64,000 bases of DNA from positions 3,652 through 67,651 of the forward strand of contig CAZMRF010000022.1 of NCBI GenBank assembly GCA_964568735.1, written 5' to 3'. Shown here piece by piece: positions 24,308 to 34,262 of the stretch. Under the pieces are notes generated by a model, which worked only from the letters and a program-made list of their open reading frames with translations, had not been told where the DNA came from and searched no databases. The number at the start of each line of letters is the position of its first letter. Positions within the stretch are counted from its first letter, which is position 1. The stretch is from CAZMRF01 sp964568735. Lineage in GTDB: Bacteria > Acidobacteriota > Polarisedimenticolia > JACPZX01. The position numbers and the translations under genes were made by a program.

Positions 24308-26044
24308 TCAGGGGAGGTCCATCACAAGGGCCATCGGGGAGAGCAGCGCCGGCTCGCCGTCGAAAAGCGCAACGATGGCCAGAGGACGGATGCCGTGGAG
24401 GACCTTGGCGGCGGTCATCGGCGGGCTCGCCACGCTCTCGCCACCTCCCCAGAGATCCTTCCACCAGGGCTCCTTCTCGGGGAGGACGACGAGCTTGACG
24501 TCCTCATCCTCGGGGATCTTCGCGAGCTCCTTCACGGCCCGCACGGCGGCGTCGAAGCCGCCCAGCTCGTCGACGAGTCCCAGCTCCTTGGCGCGCCGCC
24601 CCGTCCAGACCCTCCCCTGCCCGACCTTGTCCACCCCCTCGTGGGTCATCTCGCGCCCGGCCGCCACCCTCGAGACGAAGCGGTCGTAGATCGACGCGAG
24701 GAACTTGTCCGTGAACCGCACCTGCTCTTCAGGAGTCCACCGGCGCAGCTCGCTCCAGAGGTGCGCGTTCTTCCCGCGCTGGACCTCCTCGAAGGTCAGC
24801 CCCAGCCATTCGAAGAGGCCTCCCGTGACGAGCTTCCCGTAGACGACGCCGATGGAGCCCGTTATCGAAGAGGGCTCGGCGATGACGCGGTCGGCGCTGC
24901 ACGCCACGTAGTAGCCCCCCGATGCGGCAACGTCTCCGAATGAGGCCACGACGGGCTTGTCCTTCCGGGCGATGTCGGCCTCCCTCCAGATGACGTCGGA
25001 GGCGAGCGCCGATCCGCCGGGCGAGTCGACGCGCAGGATGATCCCCTCGATGGAGGAGTCCTCGCGCGCGCTGCGGATGGCGGCGGCCACCGTGTCGGAG
25101 CCCATGAGGAAGCCCGCGCCCGGATCGTAGCCGCTGCGCCCCCGGACCACCGTGCCGGTACCGTGGATGATGGCGATCTTCCTGGACCCGACGGCGAACC
25201 CGGAGCGGCGATCAAGGTAGTCTCCCCAGTTCAGGAGCGTGAGGCGTCCGCCGGCGCGCTCCCGGGTCGCCTCGCGGTACTCATCGTAGTAGCCCAGCCT
25301 GTCCACGAGGCCCTCCTCGAGGGCTTCATCGGCGGTGAAGGGCCCGCGATCGATGAGCGCCACGACCTCCTCTTCCGTCTTGCCGCGGGAGCGCGCGACC
25401 CCCGCGACGATGCTGCGGTAGACGTCATCGAGCCACGCCTCCGTGGACTCCCGGTGGGCCGCCGTGAAGCCCTTCTCGGTGTAGAGGTTCTTCATGCTCT
25501 TGTAGGGCCCGATGGAGTGCATTTCGGGGTAGATGCCCAGCTTGTCGAGCGCGCCGCGCAGGAAGGGGATCGTGGCGATCAGGCCGACGAGGTTCACGTC
25601 GCCGGAGGGCGGCATCGTGAGATCCTGAAACGCGCTCGCCAGCCAGTAGGCGGAGGTGCCGTGGTAGAGCTCGCCGGCGCCGTCCATGTAAGCCGTGGCC
25701 CACTTCCCGGAATCGCGGAACTCGTGGATGGCGTCGCGGAGCTCTTCGATCGTGGCCGGCCCTGCGCTGAAGGGGCGGATCACCGTCATGATGCCGGCGA
25801 TGCTCTCGTCACGCCGCGCCTTCCTGAACAGCTCGGTCAGCTCGCGGGTCGTGGTCACTTCGCCCTGAAAGAGGCGTCCGTAGAGGCTGGAGTCCCGCTC
25901 CTCGGCGATCGGGCCCGAGATGGTCAACTCGATGATCGTGCCCGTCTCGACCCCTCGGGAGAGGACGACGGCGATCCCGACGATGACGATGATGGCCGTG
26001 ATGGCGACGAAGGCCAGACCGAACGCTTTGAAGCCTCTTGCCAA
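24308..26044 (-). CDS. sppA: Signal peptide peptidase SppA (67K type)
   Basis: A 578-residue membrane serine protease that cleaves leftover signal peptides. An N-terminal anchor (GLAFVAITAIIVIVGIAVVL) is followed by two tandem S49 domains. The Ser-Lys dyad is Lys182 (GPYKSMKN) in the first and Ser375 (DVAASGGYYVA) in the second, which is the split arrangement known for the long form. 'GIILRVDSPGGSALASDVI' precedes the serine. The start is TTG at 26044 with GAGGGAG 8 nt upstream; the frame continues upstream but without a ribosome site. Its 3' end lies 10 nt from the convergent HEAT gene. Confidence 0.93.
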   Translation of the reverse strand: MARGFKAFGLAFVAITAIIVIVGIAVVLSRGVETGTIIELTISGPIAEERDSSLYGRLFQGEVTTTRELTELFRKARRDESIAGIMTVIRPFSAGPATIEELRDAIHEFRDSGKWATAYMDGAGELYHGTSAYWLASAFQDLTMPPSGDVNLVGLIATIPFLRGALDKLGIYPEMHSIGPYKSMKNLYTEKGFTAAHRESTEAWLDDVYRSIVAGVARSRGKTEEEVVALIDRGPFTADEALEEGLVDRLGYYDEYREATRERAGGRLTLLNWGDYLDRRSGFAVGSRKIAIIHGTGTVVRGRSGYDPGAGFLMGSDTVAAAIRSAREDSSIEGIILRVDSPGGSALASDVIWREADIARKDKPVVASFGDVAASGGYYVACSADRVIAEPSSITGSIGVVYGKLVTGGLFEWLGLTFEEVQRGKNAHLWSELRRWTPEEQVRFTDKFLASIYDRFVSRVAAGREMTHEGVDKVGQGRVWTGRRAKELGLVDELGGFDAAVRAVKELAKIPEDEDVKLVVLPEKEPWWKDLWGGGESVASPPMTAAKVLHGIRPLAIVALFDGEPALLSPMALVMDLP

Positions 26045-26254
26045 GTCAGATACTCCCTCTACCGGGTGATGCTTCCCGTCCGAGCCGCCACGAGGGTCGC
26101 CCGCGGGTGGGCCCCGCTCGGTTCGTGACAGCCTGCCCGATCCTCTCTGCACCTACGCCGGAGGCGGGTCAGAGTTCTGGTCCCGCGCGCTTTTCGGGCA
26201 AGGCATCATACCAGCGCTGGAGGATTGGGCGGTACGAGGGGATATCATCGGGAC

Positions 26255-26653
26255 GTGCGCAACCCTCGAAGCCCCGCCGACCGGGCGGCCCTCCTCGAGA
26301 CAGGGGTGCGGCTGCTGTCGGAGGGCCGCTTCTTCGATGCCCACGAGAGCTTCGAGGATCTCTGGCACTCCACGGACGATCCCTCCGAGCGGGAGGCCTG
26401 GCAGGGGATGGCCCAGGTCGCCGCCGCCCTCGTGAAACACGCGCGCCGTGATGAGGCCACGGCCCGCTCGCTCCTCGCCAAGGCACGGGGGCATCTCGAT
26501 GAGAACCCTCTACTCCTGGATCACGCGCCTCACCTCCGGCGCTGGCTCGACGCGCTGGCGGAGGGCATCACCGAAGGGCGAGCGATTTCCTCCGCTCCCG
26601 TGGATCCAGAGTTGTTCGAGGCCTTCCGGGGTCTTCCGCCCTCTCCACGCTGA
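26255..26653 (+). CDS. DUF309 family protein
   Basis: A 132-residue helical protein with the DUF309 signature 'LLSEGRFFDAHESFEDLWHSTDDPSEREAWQGMAQVAAALVKHAR' (conserved HE and LW). The biochemical role of the family is not known. The GTG at 26255 is preceded by TATCAT at 26243-26248, only 6 nt away, which suggests a leaderless message; an upstream in-frame start at 26225 would lie before that box. It is divergent from sppA. Confidence 0.82.
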   Translation: MRNPRSPADRAALLETGVRLLSEGRFFDAHESFEDLWHSTDDPSEREAWQGMAQVAAALVKHARRDEATARSLLAKARGHLDENPLLLDHAPHLRRWLDALAEGITEGRAISSAPVDPELFEAFRGLPPSPR

Positions 26654-26803
26654 AGAAAGGCACCTGCGGGTGCATCCCTGCCCCGCCTGTCCTAGAATCC
26701 CGGCTCACGGAACCTGCCCATGCGGAGGGTGCGTCCGAAGCGGCGGCGAAGAGTCGCTCGCCGCCGGATCCCGCGGGACGGTCCGAACCGTTCGGAGGAT
26801 TCG

Positions 26804-27418
26804 ATGGTCAGAGCAAACCCTGCAGCAGCAACCCGTGCCGCAATCAGCATCACGGCGGCCGCACTTCTTCTTGCCGGCGCGGTGATGGCCGGAGACAGCA
26901 TGTCCGCCTCATTCCTGGGCAAGGAAGCACCTGCCTTCACGCTCGCGGACGCCAAGGGCGCGAAGCACTCCCTGGGCGATCTCGGCGGAGACAAGGGCAC
27001 GGTGATCATCTGGGTCTCTACGGAGTGCCCTGTGAGCAATGCCTACAACGAGCGCATGGAGGACCTTGCCAAGGCGTATTCGGACAAGGGATTCCAGTTC
27101 GTGGGGATCAACTCCAACAAGGCCGAGGACTCCACCCAGATCGCGTCCCACTTGGCAGAGCACGGATTCACCTTCCCGATACTCAAGGACGAGAAGAACG
27201 TCATCGCCGACAAGTACGGCGCGAGCGTGACCCCCGAGGTCTACGTCCTCGACCCGAAGGGGGTCCTGATCTACCACGGCCGGATCGACGACAGCCAGAA
27301 CGCGTCGGAGGTCAAGTCGAAGGACCTCACCGCCGCGCTCGACGCCATCCTGGCCGGCAAGCCCGTCCCGAAGTCCGAATCGAAGGCCTTCGGCTGCTCG
27401 ATCAAGCGGGTCGGGTGA
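26804..27418 (+). CDS. Exported redoxin (AhpC/TSA-type thioredoxin fold) protein
   Basis: A 204-residue thioredoxin-fold protein. A signal peptide (AAISITAAALLLAGAVMA) is followed by 'LGKEAPAFTLADAKGAKHSLGDL', 'VIIWVSTECPVSNAYNERM' with the peroxidatic-type Cys75, and 'ITPEVYV'-like 'VTPEVYVLDPKGVLIYHGRID' with the cis-Pro. A second cysteine near the C-terminus (AFGCSIK) could be resolving. It probably works in the envelope as a thiol peroxidase or reductase. The start is ATG with GGAGG at 26794-26798. TAGAAT at 26693-26698 may be its -10. The TlpA-like gene follows after 1 nt, so the two form an operon. Confidence 0.85.
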   Translation: MVRANPAAATRAAISITAAALLLAGAVMAGDSMSASFLGKEAPAFTLADAKGAKHSLGDLGGDKGTVIIWVSTECPVSNAYNERMEDLAKAYSDKGFQFVGINSNKAEDSTQIASHLAEHGFTFPILKDEKNVIADKYGASVTPEVYVLDPKGVLIYHGRIDDSQNASEVKSKDLTAALDAILAGKPVPKSESKAFGCSIKRVG

Positions 27419-27419
27419 A

Positions 27420-27980
27420 GTGAATCCCTCCCCCATACCGGGGAGATCTCATGGGCGGAGCGCGGCGCTGGCCGTCGCGCTCTGCCTCTTCACTCTTGCC
27501 GCCCCTGGGCTCGGCCACCTCGCGGCGTCGACGGCTCCGGAGGCACGCACAGGGCAAGTGACGGCCGTCGACGCAGCGGGCCTTCAGGCGGCGCTCGCCT
27601 CCCAGAAGGGCAAGGTCGTCGTCCTCAACTTCTGGGCCACCTGGTGCGAGCCCTGCCGCGAGGAGTTCCCGGATCTCGTCCGCTTCGCGAAGGAACAGGC
27701 CGCGCGCGTCTCCCTCGTCACGGTCTCTCTCGATGATCCCGCGGAGGCCGACAGCTCCGTCCGTGGCTTCCTCGACGACATGAAGGCGCCCGGCCTCCGG
27801 CTGATCAAGGCTCCGGGGGATCCGGATGCCTTCATCAACAGCGTGGATCCGGCCTGGTCGGGAGGCCTCCCCGCCACCTTCGTCCAGCGTGCTGACGGAA
27901 CGCGCGCCCACGCTGTTCACGACACCGTCACGTACGCGAAGCTCGCCGAGATCGTCAAGCCGCTCCTGCCCTCCGACTGA
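27420..27980 (+). CDS. TlpA/ResA-like thiol-disulfide oxidoreductase
   Basis: A 186-residue exported thioredoxin-like protein. The signal peptide (SAALAVALCLFTLAAPGLGHLAAS) precedes 'VVVLNFWATWCEPCREEFPDLVRFAKE' with the CEPC redox site (Cys76, Cys79). 'GGLPATFVQRADG' holds the cis-Pro. Such proteins reduce disulfides in the periplasm, often those of apocytochromes c during haem attachment; multihaem cytochrome c is encoded about 10 kb away. The GTG start lies 1 nt after the stop of the preceding redoxin gene. Confidence 0.88.
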   Translation: MNPSPIPGRSHGRSAALAVALCLFTLAAPGLGHLAASTAPEARTGQVTAVDAAGLQAALASQKGKVVVLNFWATWCEPCREEFPDLVRFAKEQAARVSLVTVSLDDPAEADSSVRGFLDDMKAPGLRLIKAPGDPDAFINSVDPAWSGGLPATFVQRADGTRAHAVHDTVTYAKLAEIVKPLLPSD

Positions 27981-28119
27981 GTGACTCGGCTCTTGGCGCC
28001 TGTGGGTGTCCGGAGCGGCGACTCGAACGGCGGACCGAGCAGGTGGGATTGGCTCAATCGGCCCCGGCGTCTCCTGGAGCCCAGAGAGGACGCATCGCGC
28101 GCGCCTCGTGGAGCGTGAC

Positions 28120-29358
28120 TCAGCCCGCTGAGCGGAGCGCCTCGACGGGCTCCATGCGGGAGGCTTTCAGCGCCGGGTAGATCCCGAAGGCGAGGCCGAG
28201 AAGCAGCGCGATGCCGATGGCGCCGGCGAGGCCCGGGAAATTGATCGGGAGGCCGGCGGCGAAGAAGCCCGAGAGCCCCTTCGTCACGGCGACGGCCAGC
28301 CCGGCTCCGATGAGCGCCCCGAGCAGCGAGAGAACGACCGACTCCGCGAGGAACTGCACGAAGATGTCGAGGTCTGTGGCGCCGATGGCTTTCCGCAAGC
28401 CGATCTCGTAGAGCCTCTCTCCGATCGAGATGAGCATCACCGACAGGAGGCCGATGCCGCCCACGAGCAGCGAGATGCCCGCGATGGAGCCCAGCACGAT
28501 CCGCCAGTTCATGAGGACCGTCTGGACGTCCTTGCGCACCCGGAGCATCTCCTCGGCGATGTTCTGCACTTCGAAGTCCTTCGCCCCCCTGTGTGCGAGC
28601 GTCAATGAGGCGATCGCCTCGGTCTTCAGCTCCTGGAGATTCTCGAGATCCTCCGTCTTCACGGCGACGAAGCTGAGGGGGTCCTCCTCCCCCGTGTAGA
28701 ATTTCCTCAGGGTACTGAGCGGGATGTAGAGCCCCTCCATCTCCTCGTTGAAATCGCTGTCGTTGACGTACTCGCTTCCGAGCTTCTCGACGACTCCGAT
28801 CACGCGGAAGGATCGGGACGCGACGCGGATCGATCGGCCCACGGGATCCTCCGTGCCGAAGAGCCTCTGGCGCAGCCGGTAGCCCAGGACGGCGACCCGG
28901 CCGAAGGTGGCCTCGTCGAAGTCGTTGATCCACCTGCCCGTTTCCATCGAGCGTCCTCGTACGGCGTTGTAGGATCCGGTCGCGCCCGTGATCCGGACGG
29001 TGCGCTCCACGTCGCCGTGTCGGACGAGATCCTCGTGGATCATCACGGGGGCCACGGCGCTGACCGCCTCTCCCCGCGACATCAGGAAGTCGGCGTCGGA
29101 GGGCTGCAGCCCCTTCGATCGAGCGAAGATCGCCTGGTCGCGCAGGTCCCTCGGCTCCCTGGTGACGACGTACATGACCCCGTCGTAGCCCAGATCCGAG
29201 ATGCCTTCCCATACCTCGGCGACCACGCCGTCCAGGAGCGACGTCATGAAGGTGATGGAGGCCGTCCCGAGGATGATGCCGAGAAGCGTCAGCGTTGCCC
29301 GCAGCTTGTGCTCGCGGATCTCGCTCAGCGCCGAGCGGATCATCTCTCCGATCTTCAC
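28120..29358 (-). CDS. MacB-type ABC transporter permease (second permease)
   Basis: A 412-residue FtsX/MacB-like permease. The N-terminal helix (HKLRATLTLLGIILGTASITFMTSLLDGV) is followed by a periplasmic MacB_PCD domain (~50-260) and three C-terminal helices (GSIAGISLLVGGIGLLSVMLISIGERLYEIGLRKAIGATD, FLAESVVLSLLGALIGAGLAVAV, LAGAIGIALLLGLAFGIYPALKASRMEPVEALR). The start is GTG. It is the last gene of a four-gene minus-strand operon (adaptor, ATPase, permease, permease). Having two different permeases suggests a heterodimeric exporter. Substrate unknown. Confidence 0.9.
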   Translation of the reverse strand: MKIGEMIRSALSEIREHKLRATLTLLGIILGTASITFMTSLLDGVVAEVWEGISDLGYDGVMYVVTREPRDLRDQAIFARSKGLQPSDADFLMSRGEAVSAVAPVMIHEDLVRHGDVERTVRITGATGSYNAVRGRSMETGRWINDFDEATFGRVAVLGYRLRQRLFGTEDPVGRSIRVASRSFRVIGVVEKLGSEYVNDSDFNEEMEGLYIPLSTLRKFYTGEEDPLSFVAVKTEDLENLQELKTEAIASLTLAHRGAKDFEVQNIAEEMLRVRKDVQTVLMNWRIVLGSIAGISLLVGGIGLLSVMLISIGERLYEIGLRKAIGATDLDIFVQFLAESVVLSLLGALIGAGLAVAVTKGLSGFFAAGLPINFPGLAGAIGIALLLGLAFGIYPALKASRMEPVEALRSAG

Positions 29359-29373
29359 GCGACGCCTCCTCTC

Positions 29374-30606
<1,233 letters not shown>

Positions 30607-30622
30607 GCCGCTGGGCCTTCCG

Positions 30623-31318
30623 TCACGGCTGCGACTCCGCGGGCGCTCCGTTCTCGATGAGGCCGTCCACGATCCGGATCGTCCGGTGAGCGTGCTCGGC
30701 GACGCGGGGATCGTGGGTCACGAGCATGACGGTGTGCCCGTCCGCCTGCAGCTCGTCGAAGATGGCGAGGATCTCCTGGCCGGTCTTCGTGTCGAGGTTC
30801 CCCGTCGGCTCGTCCGCGAGGAGGATCGAGGGCTTGTTCACGAGCGCCCTCGCGATGGCCACCCGCTGGCGCTGACCTCCTGAAAGTTGCGACGGGAGGC
30901 TCCGGGCTCGGGTTCCCAGGCCCACCCGCGTCAGCGCCTCCATGGCGCGCTCCCGCCTCTCCGCCCTGCTCGCGCCCGCGTAGAGCAGCGGCAGCTCCAC
31001 GTTTCTCAGGATCGAGGCCCGGGGCAGGAGGTTGAAGGTCTGGAAGACGAAGCCCACCTCGCGGTTGCGCGTCCTCGCGAGAGCCCGCGACGCCATCTGG
31101 GAGACGGGCTGGCCGTTCAGGAAGTACTCACCCGACGAGGGCACGTCGAGGCAGCCGAGGATGTGCATGAGAGTGGACTTGCCGGATCCGGAGGGCCCCA
31201 TGATGGCGATGTACTCGCCGGAGCCGGCCTCGAAGGTGATCCCCCGGAGGGCGTGGACGGCCGTCTCGCCCGCGTCGTAGACCTTCTCCACGTTGTCCAG
31301 ACGGATGAGAGCGTCCAC
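30623..31318 (-). CDS. ABC transporter ATP-binding protein (MacB/LolD type)
   Basis: A 231-residue ATPase with Walker A GPSGSGKS, Q-loop 'GFVFQTFNLLPRASILRNVELPLLYAG', signature LSGGQRQRVAIARAL, Walker B 'ILLADEPTGNLD' and H-loop 'VMLVTHDP'. This is the MacB/LolD subfamily that drives mechanotransmission-type export rather than substrate transport through the membrane. The GTG start follows the adaptor stop codon with no gap (TAG then GTG), so translation is coupled. Confidence 0.93.
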   Translation of the reverse strand: MDALIRLDNVEKVYDAGETAVHALRGITFEAGSGEYIAIMGPSGSGKSTLMHILGCLDVPSSGEYFLNGQPVSQMASRALARTRNREVGFVFQTFNLLPRASILRNVELPLLYAGASRAERRERAMEALTRVGLGTRARSLPSQLSGGQRQRVAIARALVNKPSILLADEPTGNLDTKTGQEILAIFDELQADGHTVMLVTHDPRVAEHAHRTIRIVDGLIENGAPAESQP

Positions 31319-32569
31319 CTAGTCCTCCTCGATCTCCCGCGACCTCGTCGGATCTTCGAGCGCGAGCTTCGCGCCCTCCTTGAGCCCTTCGAGGATCTCG
31401 GCCTTCTCGAGGCTGACGAGCCCGACCTTCACCGGCTGCTCGGTGAAGAACCGCTCCCAGATCTCGGAGACGTCCACCTTGCCGGCCTTGGTCTTCGGGG
31501 TCTTCGGGTGCTCCTCGTCGGGCGGGCCGAACTCGTCGCGCAGCACGTAGACCACCTCGCGGTCGTCCTTCCTGAAGATCCCTTCCACCGGCGCCGCGAG
31601 CACTCCCGTGACCTTGTCGCCTCGCACGTCGACGTTCGCAGTCATCCCGGCGCGGAAGTCCGGGATCTGATCATCGAGCGTCACCTCGACGTCGAAGACC
31701 TTGACCTTGTCCTTGAGCCGGGCCGCCGGGGAGATGTGCGAGACGGTTCCCGCGAAGGTCCGGTAAGGGAAGGCGTCCACCGTGATGACGACCTTCATGC
31801 CCATGCGGACCTTCCCGATGTCGACCTCGTTCACCGACGCCTTGATCTGCATGGAGCCCAGATCGGCCACCGTGTAGATGATCGTCCCTTCGTTGAAGGA
31901 CGACACACCCGAGGTGACCGTCTGGCCGACCTCGACCCCGCGGAGGATCACGTACCCGTCCATCGGCGACACGACGTTGACCCGCTGGGTCGTGGAGATC
32001 TCCCCCTGAAGGGGTATGCCGCTCTCCTCCACGATCCGCGCCCGCGTCTTCGCGGCGTCCAGCGACTCGAGCGTCGTCTCGAAGCGCAGGCGCAGGGACT
32101 TCATCTGCTGGTCCGAGAGATAGCCTTCGTCGAAGAGCCGCTCGTTCATCTGGACGTCCTTCTGGGCGTCCTCGGCCTGGATCTCGGCCTGCTTCAGATC
32201 GGAGCGCACCTGCGAGAGGGTCTGCGCCTGGTTGACGTCCGGCTCCACCTTGGCGAGCACCTGCCCGGTCCGCACGCGATCTCCTTCGCGGACCAGCAGC
32301 TCGGTCACCTTGCCCGACAGTGCGGACTTCACGTCGACCTTGACGAGAGGCTCGATGGTGCCGACCTCGATCACGCTCACCTGGACGTCGCCGACCTCGG
32401 CCTTACCGATGCGGAGGTCGAGATCGTCGGCCGAGATGGACTCCGGGCCTCGAGCCAGGGCCCCGTTGCGGAGGAGCCCCGCGGCGAGACCTGAGACGAC
32501 GATGATGATGAGAACTACCCAGATCCAGCGCCGGCGGCGGCGCCTCTGGGCCGGGGGAGTGGAAGACAT
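31319..32569 (-). CDS. MacA/HlyD-type periplasmic adaptor
   Basis: A 416-residue membrane fusion protein. After a basic N-terminus (RRRRRRW) comes an anchor helix (IWVVLIIIVVSGLAAGLL), lipoyl half 1 (VDVKSALSGKVTELLVREGDRVRTGQVLAKVEPD), a coiled-coil hairpin (~105-185), lipoyl half 2 (VVSPMDGYVILRGVEVGQTV) and a beta-barrel (MQIKASVNEVDIGKVRMGMKVVITVDAFP). The ATG at 32569 has GGAG 6 nt upstream, so the much longer open frame is not used. It heads the operon and should link the inner-membrane exporter to an outer-membrane channel encoded elsewhere. Confidence 0.9.
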   Translation of the reverse strand: MSSTPPAQRRRRRRWIWVVLIIIVVSGLAAGLLRNGALARGPESISADDLDLRIGKAEVGDVQVSVIEVGTIEPLVKVDVKSALSGKVTELLVREGDRVRTGQVLAKVEPDVNQAQTLSQVRSDLKQAEIQAEDAQKDVQMNERLFDEGYLSDQQMKSLRLRFETTLESLDAAKTRARIVEESGIPLQGEISTTQRVNVVSPMDGYVILRGVEVGQTVTSGVSSFNEGTIIYTVADLGSMQIKASVNEVDIGKVRMGMKVVITVDAFPYRTFAGTVSHISPAARLKDKVKVFDVEVTLDDQIPDFRAGMTANVDVRGDKVTGVLAAPVEGIFRKDDREVVYVLRDEFGPPDEEHPKTPKTKAGKVDVSEIWERFFTEQPVKVGLVSLEKAEILEGLKEGAKLALEDPTRSREIEED

Positions 32570-32794
32570 CGAATTCTCCAAGGACGATGGGCCGGGGGAA
32601 ATGCGGCTGCGCTCGAGAGGGTCCTGGCCGAGCCCGCCCTGCCCGGCGAAGGACGATACGCTTCCAGGCGGCCGCCGGTTCCGGTGCTGTGCGGATGGAT
32701 CGACGGACCGACTATACAACAGGGTACAGGGCCTTCCTATTGAGAGGCTGCCCCCGTCGGGAGCTTCGAGCGCAGTCGCCCCTGGAGGACCCCG

Positions 32795-32824
32795 TTGACC
32801 GTTCTCCCCCGCCACGGATAGCCT
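32795..32824 (+). promoter_or_regulatory. Promoter giving a leaderless message
   Basis: TTGACC (32795-32800), an 18-nt spacer and TAGCCT (32819-32824). The expected start of transcription coincides with the ATG at 32832, and there is no ribosome-binding site. The gap between this gene and the divergent exporter operon (32570-32831) holds nothing else I can recognise. Confidence 0.5.
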
Positions 32825-32831
32825 TGGGCCC

Positions 32832-33917
32832 ATGCCGGGCCTCGAGCCGCTCCCCCTCGCCCACCTCCCGACGCCTCTCGAATCCCTCCCCTCGCTGTCG
32901 CGCCGGCTCCGCATTCCGATCCTCATCAAGCGCGACGACTGCACGGGCCTCGCCACCGGCGGCAACAAGGCCCGGAAGCTCTCCTGGATCGTGGCCGACG
33001 CCCGGCGCGAGGGCGCCGATACGCTCATCACCTTCGGCGGGATCCAATCGAATCACGCGAGAGACACGGCGGCCGCCGCCGCAAGGTACGGGCTCGGCTG
33101 CACGCTCCTGCTCGGGGGGCCCGAACCTGCCCGTCCTGAGGGCAACCTCCTGCTCGACCGGCTCTTCGGCGCGGAGATCGTCTACCTGGGGCTCACGCCC
33201 AGCACGCTGACGGCGGGCGCGGTCCGCAAGGCCTTCCGGGACGCGGAGGGCCGGCTGCGCGCGATCGGGAAACGCACGCGGCTGATTCCCGCGGGCGCGA
33301 GCGAGCCGCTCGGCGTCGCCGCCTTCGCCGTCGCCTTCCAGGAGCTGCTCCTGCAGGCCCACGAGATGGGAGAGAAGCTCGAGAGCATCGTCGTCAGCGT
33401 GGGAACGGGCGGGACCTTCGCCGGCCTCGTGCTCGGGAACCTCCTGGCCTCGCGCCCCGTGCGCGTCATCGGGATCTCGTCCGCGCCCCCGGGGATGCCC
33501 GAAACCGTCGGCGTGGCGCCTCTCGAAGAGCTAGTGCGGGGGGGAGCCGAGGCCCTGACCGCGGTGCTCTCCCGGGAAGGAACCGGCGAAGGGCGTTTCG
33601 CGCCCACTCGGAGTGACCTGGTCGCCGCGCTATCGGGGCTCAGGCGCGAGGATCTGGAGATCGATTACGGCTGGGCCGGGCGGGCCTATGGGGCGACGAC
33701 CGGTGACAGCATCGAAGCGATCCGGATGCTGGCGCGCGAGGAGGGAATCCTCCTCGATCCCGTCTACACCTGCAAGGCAATGGCCGGGCTTGTCGCGAAA
33801 GCGGAGCGCGGGGAGATCGGAAGGGAGGGAAGCGTGGTCTTCTGGCACACGGGGGGGATCCCGGCTCTCTTCCCCTACGGGGAATCACTCGTTCCGGGGC
33901 GGGGTGGACCCTCCTGA
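32832..33917 (+). CDS. PLP-dependent D-cysteine desulfhydrase / ACC deaminase family enzyme
   Basis: A 361-residue fold-type II PLP enzyme. Lys46 in 'ATGGNKARKL' is the expected Schiff-base lysine; 'TFGGIQSNHARDTAAAAARYG' and 'VVSVGTGGTFAGLVLGN' bind the cofactor. The family includes D-cysteine desulfhydrase (to pyruvate, H2S and ammonia) and 1-aminocyclopropane-1-carboxylate deaminase. 'LDPVYTCKAMAGL' and 'VVFWHTGGIPALFPY' are shared by both, so the substrate is not settled; D-cysteine desulfhydrase is more common outside plant-associated bacteria. It has its own promoter. Confidence 0.85.
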   Translation: MPGLEPLPLAHLPTPLESLPSLSRRLRIPILIKRDDCTGLATGGNKARKLSWIVADARREGADTLITFGGIQSNHARDTAAAAARYGLGCTLLLGGPEPARPEGNLLLDRLFGAEIVYLGLTPSTLTAGAVRKAFRDAEGRLRAIGKRTRLIPAGASEPLGVAAFAVAFQELLLQAHEMGEKLESIVVSVGTGGTFAGLVLGNLLASRPVRVIGISSAPPGMPETVGVAPLEELVRGGAEALTAVLSREGTGEGRFAPTRSDLVAALSGLRREDLEIDYGWAGRAYGATTGDSIEAIRMLAREEGILLDPVYTCKAMAGLVAKAERGEIGREGSVVFWHTGGIPALFPYGESLVPGRGGPS

Positions 33918-33954
33918 CATCGAGTGCCTCTCCTGCCCGGGCAGGTCTGCGAGC

Positions 33955-33982
33955 TTGACAGAGACCCCTTCCAGCGTAGAGT
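33955..33982 (+). promoter_or_regulatory. Promoter of the small Cys protein gene
   Basis: TTGACA (33955-33960), a 16-nt spacer and TAGAGT (33977-33982). A leader of about 23 nt follows and contains a GAGGAAG ribosome site before the ATG at 34012. Confidence 0.65.
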
Positions 33983-34011
33983 TAAGGGCTCTTCCGTCGA
34001 GGAAGAAGGCC

Positions 34012-34254
34012 ATGGAACCCGCAAAGGCAAAGCGCCCACTGCCCATGAGGATGTCCGAGGACTCCCGCAGTCCTCGGGACGACTTTTTCTGCTGGCGCTT
34101 CCAGGTCTGGTACCCCTCCGAAGACTGCGTCTACCGGCACGCCAACAAGACCTATCACGAGTGCACGGGCTGTTTCCAGGGCCGGCTGAACCTCCGCCAC
34201 ATCGAGAAGGGAGCGCGTCCTCCCGTCTTCTTCCCCCCAGGCGACGAGACCTGA
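34012..34254 (+). CDS. Small conserved-looking Cys/His/Trp protein, unknown function
   Basis: An 80-residue protein with a near-consensus promoter and a good ribosome site (GAGGAAG), so it is probably expressed. The middle, 'DDFFCWRFQVWYPSEDCVYRHANKTYHECTGCFQGRLNLRHIEKG', holds Cys, His and a CxxC pair (ECTGC) that could bind zinc. The N-terminus is basic and Pro-rich. There is no signal peptide. It is convergent with hfq, with only 8 nt between their stops. No family is recognised. Confidence 0.65.
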   Translation: MEPAKAKRPLPMRMSEDSRSPRDDFFCWRFQVWYPSEDCVYRHANKTYHECTGCFQGRLNLRHIEKGARPPVFFPPGDET

Positions 34255-34262
34255 GCGCGGGA

